34,030 nucleotides of DNA from an uncultured Prevotella sp. (GCA_934217675.1 CAKQCV010000023.1:1-34030), one strand, 5' to 3'. Counted from the first letter of the stretch, positions 6,069 through 14,230 are shown. Notes: generated by a model from the letters alone, not told the origin. Translations and numbers: made by a program.

Positions 6069-7009
6069 GTATGCCAAGATGTCTATATTGCTATAAAGAA
6101 TTGAAAGACGGACAAGTGGATTATCATCCTGCCTGTGCAAAAAAACTGTTCGGCACAAAGACGGTTCCAGAACTGCCATACAAAAGAAGCCAGATAGGAG
6201 ATTTAGCAAAAAGGGTGATACGTGCACAGACTACACTCACGGGGGTGCAAGCAAAGTTATCTCTCGATATAAACGTAGGTGAAAAAAATGAACCAGACCG
6301 ATTTACCATTGTCGGTTTGTGGGGAAGATATATACTTAAACCACAGACAGACGCTTACCGTTGCCTACCGGAATTGGAAGACCTGACAATGCACATGGCA
6401 GAAGCAGCCAAGATTGCGGTTGTGCCTCATGGACTGATAAGATTTGCAGATGGAGAACTTTGCTATATTACTAGAAGAATTGACCGTACAACTGACGGCA
6501 AAAAGATAGCTATGGAAGACATGTGCCAGTTGTCGGAACGCCTCACAGAATATAAATACAAGGGGTCTTACGAACAGATTGCTAAACTGATAAAGAAATA
6601 TTCGGCAACCCCACAACTTGACATGGTAAACTATTGGGAGATTGTTGTTTTTTCATGGATTACCGGCAATTCAGACATGCATCTAAAAAACTTTTCCCTA
6701 TATAAAACAATGATTGGATTTTGCCTTACTCCGGCATACGACCTCCTTGCCACATTGATTGTAATGCCTGAAGATAACGAAGAGCTCGCGCTCACCCTTA
6801 ACGGCAAGAAAAGAAAATTGCAACGCAAAGATTTTGAAAAAGCAATGCTTGCCTCAGGCATTAGCGAGAAAGTTATCGGGAATATAGCAAACAAATTCAG
6901 AAAAACTCTCGCAAAATGGTTTAACTTAATTGATTGCTCTTTTCTTCCAACAGACATGAAGAAAAAGTACAAGCATCTTATAATAAATAGGGTGCTGATA
7001 ATCAGATAA
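6065..7009 (+). CDS. HipA/HipT-like Ser/Thr kinase toxin
   Basis: The 314-residue protein carries the HipA kinase core. The Gly-rich loop region is TTLTGVQAKLSLD (56-68), YILKPQ supplies the ATP-binding Lys92, NSDMHLKNFSL (202-212) is the catalytic loop with Asp204, and TPAYDLLAT (222-230) supplies the metal-binding Asp226. HipA-family kinases phosphorylate aminoacyl-tRNA synthetases (GltX for HipA, TrpS for HipT) and so arrest growth; the target here is unknown. The position equivalent to the autophosphorylated Ser of HipA and the S-psi-S motif of HipT reads Thr57-Leu58-Thr59. The N-terminus has a small Cys/His cluster, CLYC (6-9) and YHPAC (20-24), which could bind zinc and replaces the N-terminal subdomain moved to the previous gene. 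Start 6071 is an alternative. A hairpin follows at 7095-7142. Confidence 0.88.
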   Translation: MSMPRCLYCYKELKDGQVDYHPACAKKLFGTKTVPELPYKRSQIGDLAKRVIRAQTTLTGVQAKLSLDINVGEKNEPDRFTIVGLWGRYILKPQTDAYRCLPELEDLTMHMAEAAKIAVVPHGLIRFADGELCYITRRIDRTTDGKKIAMEDMCQLSERLTEYKYKGSYEQIAKLIKKYSATPQLDMVNYWEIVVFSWITGNSDMHLKNFSLYKTMIGFCLTPAYDLLATLIVMPEDNEELALTLNGKKRKLQRKDFEKAMLASGISEKVIGNIANKFRKTLAKWFNLIDCSFLPTDMKKKYKHLIINRVLIIR

Positions 7010-7094
7010 AATAAAACAATTGTTATTTAACTCAACTTTCGCATTCAGTATATAAAATGCAATAATTCATTTTCCAGACTACTATAATGTAAAA

Positions 7095-7142
7095 TTCAGG
7101 ATTTGTATCTTTCCTTTTTTATGGAAGCATGCAAATCCTGAA
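7095..7142. terminator. Bidirectional terminator between hip operon and beta-helix lipoprotein gene
   Basis: An 11-bp perfect stem, TTCAGGATTTG (7095-7105) with CAAATCCTGAA (7132-7142), has an inner CTTTCC/GGAAG stem. T-rich sequence follows on both strands (AAATTTTTATTC to the right, TTTTAC on the minus strand). It lies between convergent genes. Confidence 0.7.
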
Positions 7143-7207
7143 CTTAAATTTTTATTCTTCAAATATTCCTTTATCCCTCAACGGAATTAACGTTATCTAT
7201 AAAGAAA

Positions 7208-8710
7208 TCAATACTGTGTATTCTGTGGGTCGAAGTTAGTCCAGTTTGCTGTCCAGTCCGTGCCGTTACCAAATGCACCGATATATGATACCTTTTCGAA
7301 ACCTGAGAGCAAAGCATCAGTAAATGAGGCAGCAGTGAGCAGCGGACTTGTAACTAATGGGCGATAGCCAGTAGCGTCAAACCATCCATCGGCTGTTGCA
7401 GAATATTTGTTGCCAGACTGCTGTAGGAAGAATTTTGCAGAGAACGACTCATTGTTCGCATCAGTCAGCACCTTATTGTTGTCAGTGCCGATGGCATCAA
7501 GATTTGCAAACCACAAGTTCTGCAATTTAAACAAACCGTTTGTGGCAGCACCCTGACAATCGCCAAGCTCCTTGTCGATAATAAGACCTACAGGCCACCC
7601 CACTACAACAGAGTTGAAACAGCTGAGGTGAGAATCACGGCGAATCTGCATACCGCTTTGGAAACGTCCTAAACCTGAACCGTTGTTAGGATTGTATGCC
7701 CCGGCTGTGATGTAAGAAGCATCGTTCACGAAATTCTTGTCACCCATTTTCGGACCAACGAATGTGATATTTGAGAACACAGCCTGAGTGTGTGGGTCAG
7801 CGTTTGTACCCTTTGCATTGTTGTCGCTCTCAAATCCGTTACTCATAGACTTGTCGGCAATCTTCGGGTCGCGGATTGAAAGACCATACTGCACGCGTCC
7901 GCTGAATCCATTGTCAGTATCAAAATCATCATCCCATCCCTTGTATGCGATAAGGTATTTGCAGTCTACGGTTCCACCAAACCACTCAAAAGAATCGTCG
8001 TTGGAATAAGACACCTGGACATGGTCAATCTTTGTTTGCTTACCCACAGAACCCAGTGTTAAGCCATTGATTTCCTGATCGGTAGCGAATGGATATCCAG
8101 CAAATTCAATGCGAACATAGCTCAACACCCCAGAGTTGTCGTTGTCGTCTGTACCACCGTGTTTTGTGCGCGGACCACCCTCAATTTGCTGTTCTGTAGC
8201 ATTTGTCTTAGCCTTTCCGCAGAGAATGATGCCACCCCAGTCTCCAGGGCGACGGTTGCCAGGAGCCTGCTCCGAGGTAAACACAATAGGCTGGGTTTCA
8301 GACCCCTGGGCGATGAGTTTTCCGCCACGCTCAGCAATTAGAGCTGCTTTGGTGTCTTTGTCGCCCTTGATAACAGTTCCTGGCTCAATGGTCAGTTCTG
8401 CACCATCGGCAATATATACCCACCCTTTAAGTATGTAAGTACCCTTTTTCAGTGTCTGCTTTCCCGTGAATACAAATTCCTGATCACCGTTTCCTATCTG
8501 CGTACCATTGTTGTTCAAATCCTTGCTTCCGGCCTTGTCACTCTCAGTGAAGAGCAGATGGTCACAGGCTGTCAATCCACCGTTTGTCGTCCATACGGCA
8601 TTTGCTGCATTGTTCTTTCCGTTGTTGTCATCATCATCGCTGCACGCAGTGAACATTGTTCCTGCAAGTGCGAGGATGCAGAGGCATCCATAAAATTTTG
8701 TCTTGTTCAT
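7208..8710 (-). CDS. Surface lipoprotein with parallel beta-helix-like repeats
   Basis: The 500-residue protein has a signal peptide ending at TAC (Cys23) followed by SDDDDNN. Acidic residues right after the lipidated Cys are the Bacteroidota surface-export signal, so the protein is probably displayed outside the cell. The body has the repeating turn pattern of right-handed beta-helices, for example GWVYIADGAELTIEPGTVIK, 'ALIAERGGKLIAQGSETQPIVFTS', GDWGGIILCGKA and IDHVQVSYSNDDSFEWFGG, and is rich in Asp/Asn/Gly, which suggests bound calcium. It lies 24 nt downstream of a TonB-dependent receptor gene, replacing the SusD-type partner usual in such pairs. The likely role is ligand capture for that receptor; the ligand is unknown. 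Homologues in databases carry uninformative names, as far as I recall. Confidence 0.75.
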   Translation of the reverse strand: MNKTKFYGCLCILALAGTMFTACSDDDDNNGKNNAANAVWTTNGGLTACDHLLFTESDKAGSKDLNNNGTQIGNGDQEFVFTGKQTLKKGTYILKGWVYIADGAELTIEPGTVIKGDKDTKAALIAERGGKLIAQGSETQPIVFTSEQAPGNRRPGDWGGIILCGKAKTNATEQQIEGGPRTKHGGTDDNDNSGVLSYVRIEFAGYPFATDQEINGLTLGSVGKQTKIDHVQVSYSNDDSFEWFGGTVDCKYLIAYKGWDDDFDTDNGFSGRVQYGLSIRDPKIADKSMSNGFESDNNAKGTNADPHTQAVFSNITFVGPKMGDKNFVNDASYITAGAYNPNNGSGLGRFQSGMQIRRDSHLSCFNSVVVGWPVGLIIDKELGDCQGAATNGLFKLQNLWFANLDAIGTDNNKVLTDANNESFSAKFFLQQSGNKYSATADGWFDATGYRPLVTSPLLTAASFTDALLSGFEKVSYIGAFGNGTDWTANWTNFDPQNTQY

Positions 8711-8734
8711 ATTATTATTTTGTTAGAATAATGA

Positions 8735-11542
8735 TTACAAATTATAACTTACGCTCAGTCCGATGCTTCTGCCAGGTTTGAAGCTACGTGTCACCTGAGT
8801 GATTTTCTTGTTTGAGCCATCGTTCATCGTGGCATTCACAAACTCTTTGTAGTAGACCTTTTGTGCGAGCAGGTCACGAACATTGAACTTCAGTTCCCAG
8901 TGAGAGCCGAACTTTTTCGATAGTGAGAAATCAAACACGTCGCGAGGCATCTCGTAGCTGTCGGGCACACGCAGCGTTTCGTTTCCACTTGTAGTTCCCT
9001 CGCTGCGTCCCACACCGATAATACGCTTGCCGATGCGGTTGTAGAGCAAAGCAGCATCAAGCTGCCATTTCTCGTCTTTGTAGAAAAGTCCCGTGTTAAC
9101 AAGATAAGGCGACTGCCCCTGCATTGGGCGGTTCTCCTGATTAGCAACGCTGCTGAAGTTCACTTTACTCTTGATAAGTGCACCGTTGAACGACCAGCTC
9201 AATCCGTTGAGTCCGATAAACGAGAGGTCTTTCTTTATATCCACCTCCACACCATAATTGTTAGCATGGTTGGCATTCATATAAGAGTAGATCATTCTGT
9301 TGCCTCCCGACAAAGTATAGGTCCATTCTATAGGAGCATCGAAGTATTTGTAGAAGAGAGCCACAGAAATCATCTCGCCTCGCGACGGATAGAACTCATA
9401 GCGCAGGTCAACGTTCTGCACGTAGCATGAGGTTAGCTCTGTATTTCCCTTCACATCGGCAGCAAGGTCGAAATCGTAGAACACTGACGGTGACACCTCG
9501 CGGAACTCCGGACGATTAACTGTCTTGCCGTAAGACAAGCGCACTTGATGCTTGTCAGAAAACTTATATGTGGCGTTTACCGAAGGAAACAAATCGTTGT
9601 ATTTGTAATAATGGCTCAGTGGACTCTCGCGGTCATCGCGAGTGTTTGTTATAAGCTCCATCTTGTCGTATTCATATCTCAGTCCTGCATACACGCTTAG
9701 TTTGCCAAACGGTAATGTAGCTGCCAGATATCCAGCACCAAGATTGTTGTGCCCTTTATAATCATCGCGACGGTTGGGTTCTTCGAGCAAGTAGAGCTTG
9801 TCTGCACCAAAATTTGACGTGTTGCTCAGCAATGTCGGCATATCGTTTTTGCGGAATCCTGTGGGAAGTGTGTTGTTCTCTGGTTCCCAGTTATATATAA
9901 ATTCGCGAGTTTTATATTCACGTTTCCGGTATTCTCCGTATGCACCAAGCTTCAAAGTTGGTTTCCATGACCCGAAAATAAAGTCATGCTTGTCGTTCAC
10001 GGCAGCCGAAACTATATTTTCATCGAGTCGTGTCCACTCTCTTGATATGTCGTTTCCGGTGGTGAGCTGTATCACTCCAGTTTCAAGGGCATCACTGGTG
10101 AGATAGCGCCGGCGATCTGGCACGTTGCGGTTGGCATAAGAATAACTCAAGCTCCAGTCAAGCTCATCATTTTTCAGCGTATGCTTGCCGGTAAACTGTC
10201 CGTTGTAGGTTGTTCGGCTACGGTAGTAATACTCAGCCGAGCGAGTCATATTACTCTGTTCGTCTCTTCCTTCACGAAAAGTGTAGCGGTCGTTGCCAAG
10301 CTGGTTGAAAATATTCTTAAACTGGAATTTGTTATTGCCGTTTGCCGTTAGCAGCGTCAAGTTGAACATCGCCCCGATACGGGCATTGTTGTTAAACTGG
10401 TTGTCGATGGAATTGCTCAGATATATAGACCGGTCGTTGCGCTCGTCATATACACCAAACTGATTGTTCTGCATGTTGCTAAACGTGCGGTATTCGTTGG
10501 TATAGTTCACAGCAGCAATCATTCCCATCTGGTTTTCGCCCAATTTCCAACGCCTGCCAAGGTTAGCCGACAGTTTCAGGTCTCCCCATGGTTTCATGCT
10601 CCTCACCATCCAATCATTGTTCAGTCCATTGCCCAACAAGTCAGTTCCACCATTTCCTATAGGACGCAGAGATGAGCGGAATCCACCGTCAAAATTTCTC
10701 AACCCATTGTCAAAGCCAAGAAAATCGGTTGCCGAACCTTTGGCATAACTGAAATCCTTGAACACCGTAGCCGTGTTCCAATTTCCGCCCACCGACACTT
10801 GAAACATGTTCCCCACCGGAATGTCTTTAGTGTTTACCATTACGAAGCCCCCCGTATAATCGGCAGGATATTCCGGTGATGGTGTCTTCACAATCTGCAT
10901 GTTGTCGATCTGTGCACTCGGAATAAGGTCGAAAGAGAATGCTCTTGAGTCAGACTCAGAGCTTGGTGCAGCTCCTCCGTTAATCCATACGTTATTATAA
11001 CGTTGCGACAAGCCGCGCACCATAACAAACTTGTCATCGATAAGACTTACGCCCGGCACACGGCGAATCACCTCACCTGCATTGGTATCCTGTGTCTTTC
11101 CTATCTCTTGTGCCGAAACATTATTCACTATGACGGGACTGTTTTTCGCTACTTGAACCATAGCCGCTTCCGTGTTACGCCTTGCTACTCCGGTTACGGT
11201 CACTTCGCCCAGCGTCTGTTCGTCGGGTGTCAGCGCTACGCTAATCATCTGAGGCTGGTCGCTCGCCCGAACCCCGTCAATCTTTTTATTCTTGTATGCC
11301 ACGTACGTAATTGTCAGCGTGTACTTGGCATCTGCATTTAATCCTGTAAGCCTGAATTTTCCGTCAATGTCTGTAGCGGCAATGATGTTCGTGCCATCCA
11401 CCTGCACCGTGGCACCAATGAGGGCATCCTTCGATTTCCCGTCGGTAACCTTTCCAATGATATCGGCGGCAAAGCCGTTCACTGCCGGAACTGCAAGCAG
11501 CACTGTGGCTACCACAATCTTATTTACCTTCTTTAGAATCAT
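8735..11542 (-). CDS. TonB-dependent outer-membrane receptor with carboxypeptidase-regulatory-like N-terminal domain
   Basis: The 935-residue protein begins with a signal peptide ending near GFA (25). A small beta-sandwich follows (about 27-112; DIIGKVTDGKSKDALIGATV, DIDGKFRLTGL), typical of Bacteroidota receptors. The plug domain (about 115-245) includes EVIRRVPGVSLIDDKFVMVR and 'PSPEYPADYTGGFVMVNTKD'. The rest forms the outer-membrane barrel, ending in SIGLSVSYNL with a terminal aromatic/hydrophobic strand. Such receptors import large or scarce ligands using TonB energy. There is no SusD gene; the partner is the beta-helix lipoprotein downstream. The SusC-type signature is weak, so it resembles the FecA/CirA-like side of the family. 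By eye the pair looks richer in GC than the flanking operons. Substrate unknown. Confidence 0.88.
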   Translation of the reverse strand: MILKKVNKIVVATVLLAVPAVNGFAADIIGKVTDGKSKDALIGATVQVDGTNIIAATDIDGKFRLTGLNADAKYTLTITYVAYKNKKIDGVRASDQPQMISVALTPDEQTLGEVTVTGVARRNTEAAMVQVAKNSPVIVNNVSAQEIGKTQDTNAGEVIRRVPGVSLIDDKFVMVRGLSQRYNNVWINGGAAPSSESDSRAFSFDLIPSAQIDNMQIVKTPSPEYPADYTGGFVMVNTKDIPVGNMFQVSVGGNWNTATVFKDFSYAKGSATDFLGFDNGLRNFDGGFRSSLRPIGNGGTDLLGNGLNNDWMVRSMKPWGDLKLSANLGRRWKLGENQMGMIAAVNYTNEYRTFSNMQNNQFGVYDERNDRSIYLSNSIDNQFNNNARIGAMFNLTLLTANGNNKFQFKNIFNQLGNDRYTFREGRDEQSNMTRSAEYYYRSRTTYNGQFTGKHTLKNDELDWSLSYSYANRNVPDRRRYLTSDALETGVIQLTTGNDISREWTRLDENIVSAAVNDKHDFIFGSWKPTLKLGAYGEYRKREYKTREFIYNWEPENNTLPTGFRKNDMPTLLSNTSNFGADKLYLLEEPNRRDDYKGHNNLGAGYLAATLPFGKLSVYAGLRYEYDKMELITNTRDDRESPLSHYYKYNDLFPSVNATYKFSDKHQVRLSYGKTVNRPEFREVSPSVFYDFDLAADVKGNTELTSCYVQNVDLRYEFYPSRGEMISVALFYKYFDAPIEWTYTLSGGNRMIYSYMNANHANNYGVEVDIKKDLSFIGLNGLSWSFNGALIKSKVNFSSVANQENRPMQGQSPYLVNTGLFYKDEKWQLDAALLYNRIGKRIIGVGRSEGTTSGNETLRVPDSYEMPRDVFDFSLSKKFGSHWELKFNVRDLLAQKVYYKEFVNATMNDGSNKKITQVTRSFKPGRSIGLSVSYNL

Positions 11543-11569
11543 ACTTTTACCTTAAATCTTTTTCCGCTG

Positions 11570-11577
11570 CAAAAGTA
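11570..11577 (-). promoter_or_regulatory. Candidate -7 box of the receptor-lipoprotein operon
   Basis: On the minus strand TACTTTTG (11577 to 11570) matches TAnnTTTG, followed by CAGCGG. No TTTG is present at -33. Two TGTTACA copies (11587-11593 and 11631-11637) lie upstream and could be sites for a regulator; this is only a pattern. Confidence 0.4.
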
Positions 11578-11681
11578 TAGTGATAATGTTACACCGTGTT
11601 TTCACTCATATTATAAAAGTTTTACTTATATGTTACAAATGCTTTAAAACAGAAATCTCCTTTGCTGCCTTTATTATGGAA

Positions 11682-11724
11682 AATCCCTTAGCCACACAGC
11701 ATTTAACGAAGGGGCTAAGGGATT
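11682..11724 (-). terminator. Terminator downstream of the DUF3836 gene
   Basis: A 12-bp perfect stem, AATCCCTTAGCC (11682-11693) with GGCTAAGGGATT (11713-11724), is followed on the minus strand by TTTTCC. It separates the DUF3836 gene from the receptor operon. Confidence 0.7.
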
Positions 11725-11762
11725 GCTTGTATTAGGAAAAGAGTGTTATTTATTCTTTCTTG

Positions 11763-12239
11763 CTACTTCGCGGCAATATCGTTTTGTGGAGCAAGAACAA
11801 GGGTGGCAGAGTTCATCTCAAACTCATGGTCCTTGTTTTCACGCTTGTAATTGTCTACAGCAATCACGTTGTTTGCCACGATATGGTAAACGGTCTTCTC
11901 CTTCGCTTCGGCAAACTGCTTTAGGCTACTGTTCCACTCGCTCAATGATATTGTATAACCAAGATCATTGTAGGAATAAGAATAAAGTCTGCAAGGCATC
12001 CACTCTGCTGTTTCATTATTCCAGACAAACGTTTCTTTCTTTTGGAGTCTGCCTTGAGCATCATATTCGAAATGGTTCTTCAACTTACGAGAGATCGTAT
12101 TTCCGCTGCGGTTATACACCTCAATCTTTGTAACTTTATTGTCTTCGTAAGATGCGTTATACATATAACCGCTCTGATTAGCTGTTGCTACGTTAAGGTA
12201 AGATGCAAGAACTGTAGCTGCTGTAATTATTGCTTCCAT
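11763..12239 (-). CDS. DUF3836-like secreted protein
   Basis: The 158-residue protein has a hydrophobic N-terminus (MEAIITAATVLASYLNVATA) that is a weak signal peptide. The mature part matches the DUF3836 pattern found in Prevotella and Bacteroides: 'YMYNASYEDNKVTKIEVYN', then HFEYDAQGRLQKKETFVWN, YSYNDLGYTISLSEWNS and AEAKEKTVYHI. These short YD-like repeats (EYDAQGRL, SYNDLGY) resemble small beta-hairpin repeats. The function of the family is unknown. The gene stands alone, with its own terminator and a structured upstream region. Confidence 0.75.
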   Translation of the reverse strand: MEAIITAATVLASYLNVATANQSGYMYNASYEDNKVTKIEVYNRSGNTISRKLKNHFEYDAQGRLQKKETFVWNNETAEWMPCRLYSYSYNDLGYTISLSEWNSSLKQFAEAKEKTVYHIVANNVIAVDNYKRENKDHEFEMNSATLVLAPQNDIAAK

Positions 12240-12359
12240 AATCTTATAGTTTTAGTTATTTGAATTGTTTTGTCTTTCTGACTATAAAACGACGCAACTC
12301 ACCTATTCACTACAACAATAATAATGCTTTTATCATACATTAACAATAGAGACTTTTGC

Positions 12360-12401
12360 GTATTGTTCAAGTAATAATTTCATGTTCGGGACGAACAATA
12401 C
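12360..12401. promoter_or_regulatory. Inverted repeat upstream of the DUF3836 gene
   Basis: GTATTGTTC (12360-12368) is matched by GAACAATAC (12393-12401), a perfect 9-bp inverted repeat. A further TGTTC at 12383-12387 pairs with GAACA at 12393-12397 around GGGAC. Three related half-sites this close suggest a regulator site or a mutually exclusive pair of hairpins. It lies about 120 nt upstream of the gene. Confidence 0.4.
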
Positions 12402-12587
12402 ACGAAGAAGTGACAACACGTAACATTGACCTTTAAAAGATAACGTTTTTCCTGTAGTGCGGCAAAACTGCACCAGCAGTGCGATATGCCTGCCCTATCA
12501 ATGCATTTAGCTTTGACTATCTTTTACCAGGCTGATTTCACTCCACAAAAAACTGCATGATGATGGTTTCATTCCATCATCCCCCAC

Positions 12588-12666
12588 ATCCCTCACCTTA
12601 TCCCTCACCATGCTAACTTGTTGTATATAAGAAATATATAACAATAGAAGTGAGGGATGAGGGATA
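12588..12666 (-). repeat. Palindromic dispersed repeat, copy A
   Basis: On the minus strand the element begins 20 nt after the hydrolase stop with TATCCCTCATCCCTCAC (12666 to 12650). It continues through an AT-rich hairpin (TTGTTGTATAT/ATATATAACAA) and closes with GGTGAGGGATA (12609 to 12599) and a second GGTGAGGGAT. The arms are inverted repeats of each other. The same core and orientation recur at 33869-33956. Confidence 0.65.
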
Positions 12667-12685
12667 AAAAAAGATTTTTTAATTC

Positions 12686-14101
12686 TTACTTTACCACACT
12701 TTTTATCCATGCAGCAATGTCTTTCAGCACCTCCTCCTTTATAGTGGTTTCTATCTTGCCGTATTCCAAAGGCATGCCATTTGTAGAAGGCTGAAAAAGA
12801 TGGTTCACGTTTGGATACTCCTTGAACAAACTTTTTGAATTTTTCGGCAACAGACTCTTTGCTGTAGAGATATTTTCCTTTGCCCTCACCTGTGTGTCAT
12901 AACTTCCGCCAAGAAGCATCACCGGGCATTTTGTCTGCCGCAAATCATTGGCAGGGTCGTAAGAAATGAAATAATTCAACCAAACGCTATCCAACTGTTT
13001 CATTGTTTCAAGCAGATTTGCCCGCAACTGCTCAGGAAGACTAATGTCGGAGGTTAACATCGGCAACAAGACCTCTGGCGTTGAAGCAAAACGAAATTTC
13101 TTACCAGAAGCTTTATACTGGAAGATGCGGTGTAATGCCTCTGCATATTTGTTTATGTTTTCATCGTCAAGTCCTGCTTTTTTCAGAATATCCCTGTTTT
13201 GCATCAGCAATATACTGTCGCCACGCAACGTAGGTCCAGCAAGTGACACAACGAAATCTGCCTTGCCATTTGCGGCAAGCATATATCCAATGGTTCCGCC
13301 CTCGCTATGTCCCAGCACTCCAATCTTGCCAAACTCCTTTGTCTTTTTCAGGAAATCAATTCCAGCAAGAGCATCGAGCATATTGTCGTAGGTGGTGGCT
13401 TTGGCTGCATCGCCTGTAGACTGCCCTACCCCACGGTCATCATAGCGCAAGGTGGCGATACCGTTGCGGGCAAGCCAGTCGGCAATGACGCAAAACGGCT
13501 TATGTCCCATCAGTTCCTCATCACGGTTCTGTTGCCCGCTGCCATTCACCATCAGCACAACAGGCATACCTTTTTTGAACCCTTCGGGCAACGTAAGTGT
13601 CCCTGCAAGCAAGGCACTACCAGCAGCCGACGGTTTACCCGTTTTCAAGTCTGTACCTTTGTTCTCAAACGACACCTCTTTTGTTTGATACGGGAATGGC
13701 GGTTGCGGTGTCTGCGGACGATTAAGTTTAACCTCACCTTTTTTCAAATTAAGCGGAAAAGAATAGCCCATCTGCGAAAATGTGCCATTTATCTCATCAC
13801 CGACAAGCTTTCCTGAATATACAACTTTCATAGCTTCCATCTCTATGCATAGCGAATCAGCCGCTAAATATTTCACCATTGTAGGGATACCCATAGCCCC
13901 TTGGTCGGGGCTATCCATAGTTATTGTGTTGTTGCTGTTTATGTGGAACACAATATTGAGCTGCGATTGCCCGACATTAAGCACACCTTTCCACGCCCCT
14001 ACTATGCCTTGAGCAAAGCTGACTATGGGTAATGAAGAAATAAAAAGTGTTACAACTTTTCTTCGTAACGAACTATATGAATTGCATATTGTATTTTTCA
14101 T
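12686..14101 (-). CDS. Secreted alpha/beta hydrolase (serine esterase/peptidase-like)
   Basis: The 471-residue protein has a signal peptide (cleavage near SFA-QG, 30/31) and an N-terminal beta-rich domain of about 100 residues (GIVGAWKGVLNVGQSQLNI and onward) common in Bacteroidota hydrolases. An alpha/beta-hydrolase domain follows. Its parts are the oxyanion turn VNGSGQQ (185-191), RYDDRGVGQS (219-228), the nucleophile elbow GHSEGG with Ser266, the acid Asp402 in GGSYDTQV and His434 in NVNHLF. A helical lid lies between (about 295-385). It probably cleaves an ester or peptide in the periplasm; the substrate is unknown. A perfect Bacteroidales promoter lies upstream at 14134-14164. The gene diverges from a sigma-factor operon and may share its regulation. 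Confidence 0.85.
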   Translation of the reverse strand: MKNTICNSYSSLRRKVVTLFISSLPIVSFAQGIVGAWKGVLNVGQSQLNIVFHINSNNTITMDSPDQGAMGIPTMVKYLAADSLCIEMEAMKVVYSGKLVGDEINGTFSQMGYSFPLNLKKGEVKLNRPQTPQPPFPYQTKEVSFENKGTDLKTGKPSAAGSALLAGTLTLPEGFKKGMPVVLMVNGSGQQNRDEELMGHKPFCVIADWLARNGIATLRYDDRGVGQSTGDAAKATTYDNMLDALAGIDFLKKTKEFGKIGVLGHSEGGTIGYMLAANGKADFVVSLAGPTLRGDSILLMQNRDILKKAGLDDENINKYAEALHRIFQYKASGKKFRFASTPEVLLPMLTSDISLPEQLRANLLETMKQLDSVWLNYFISYDPANDLRQTKCPVMLLGGSYDTQVRAKENISTAKSLLPKNSKSLFKEYPNVNHLFQPSTNGMPLEYGKIETTIKEEVLKDIAAWIKSVVK

Positions 14102-14133
14102 ATTCAGAATACGTTAATGGTTTGAAAGTGCGA

Positions 14134-14164
14134 CAAAGTTACTTCTTTTTAGAAGCAAATCAAA
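14134..14164 (-). promoter_or_regulatory. Consensus promoter of the hydrolase gene
   Basis: On the minus strand TTTG (14164 to 14161), a 19-nt spacer and TAACTTTG (14141 to 14134) match the Bacteroidales consensus fully. Transcription would start near 14128, about 27 nt before the ATG. Confidence 0.7.
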
Positions 14165-14211
14165 ACAAAAAAAGTTTTTTCTGTTTTTTAATAATCAGTC
14201 TGATTTCTCAT

Positions 14212-14230
14212 AGAAAGTTGGCAACTTTCT
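14212..14230. promoter_or_regulatory. 19-bp palindrome between hydrolase and sigma-factor genes
   Basis: AGAAAGTTG (14212-14220), G, CAACTTTCT (14222-14230) is a perfect 9-bp inverted repeat. A further AGAAAGTT half-site occurs at 14263-14270. It lies in the divergent promoter region and is a candidate operator for one or both transcripts. Confidence 0.5.

Larger units (their letters stand above)
12240..12685. other. Intergenic region between DUF3836 and hydrolase genes
   Basis: This 446-nt gap carries an inverted repeat at 12360-12401, a small hairpin GATGATGG/CCATCATC (12559-12566 and 12574-12581) and a dispersed palindromic repeat at 12588-12666. A 67-codon frame (12507-12710, minus) runs through the repeat and into the hydrolase gene and is not credible. 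I saw no clear promoter for the DUF3836 gene. Confidence 0.6.

Noticed and set aside
5739..7009. Split HipA as a frameshifted pseudogene
   Set aside because: Both parts have clean ends and ATGA overlaps, each begins with its own Met, and the kinase part has a distinct Cys/His N-terminus. This is a true two-gene arrangement.
12507..12710. 67-codon minus-strand frame downstream of the hydrolase
   Set aside because: It runs through the dispersed repeat and overlaps the hydrolase end; no domain or start signal.
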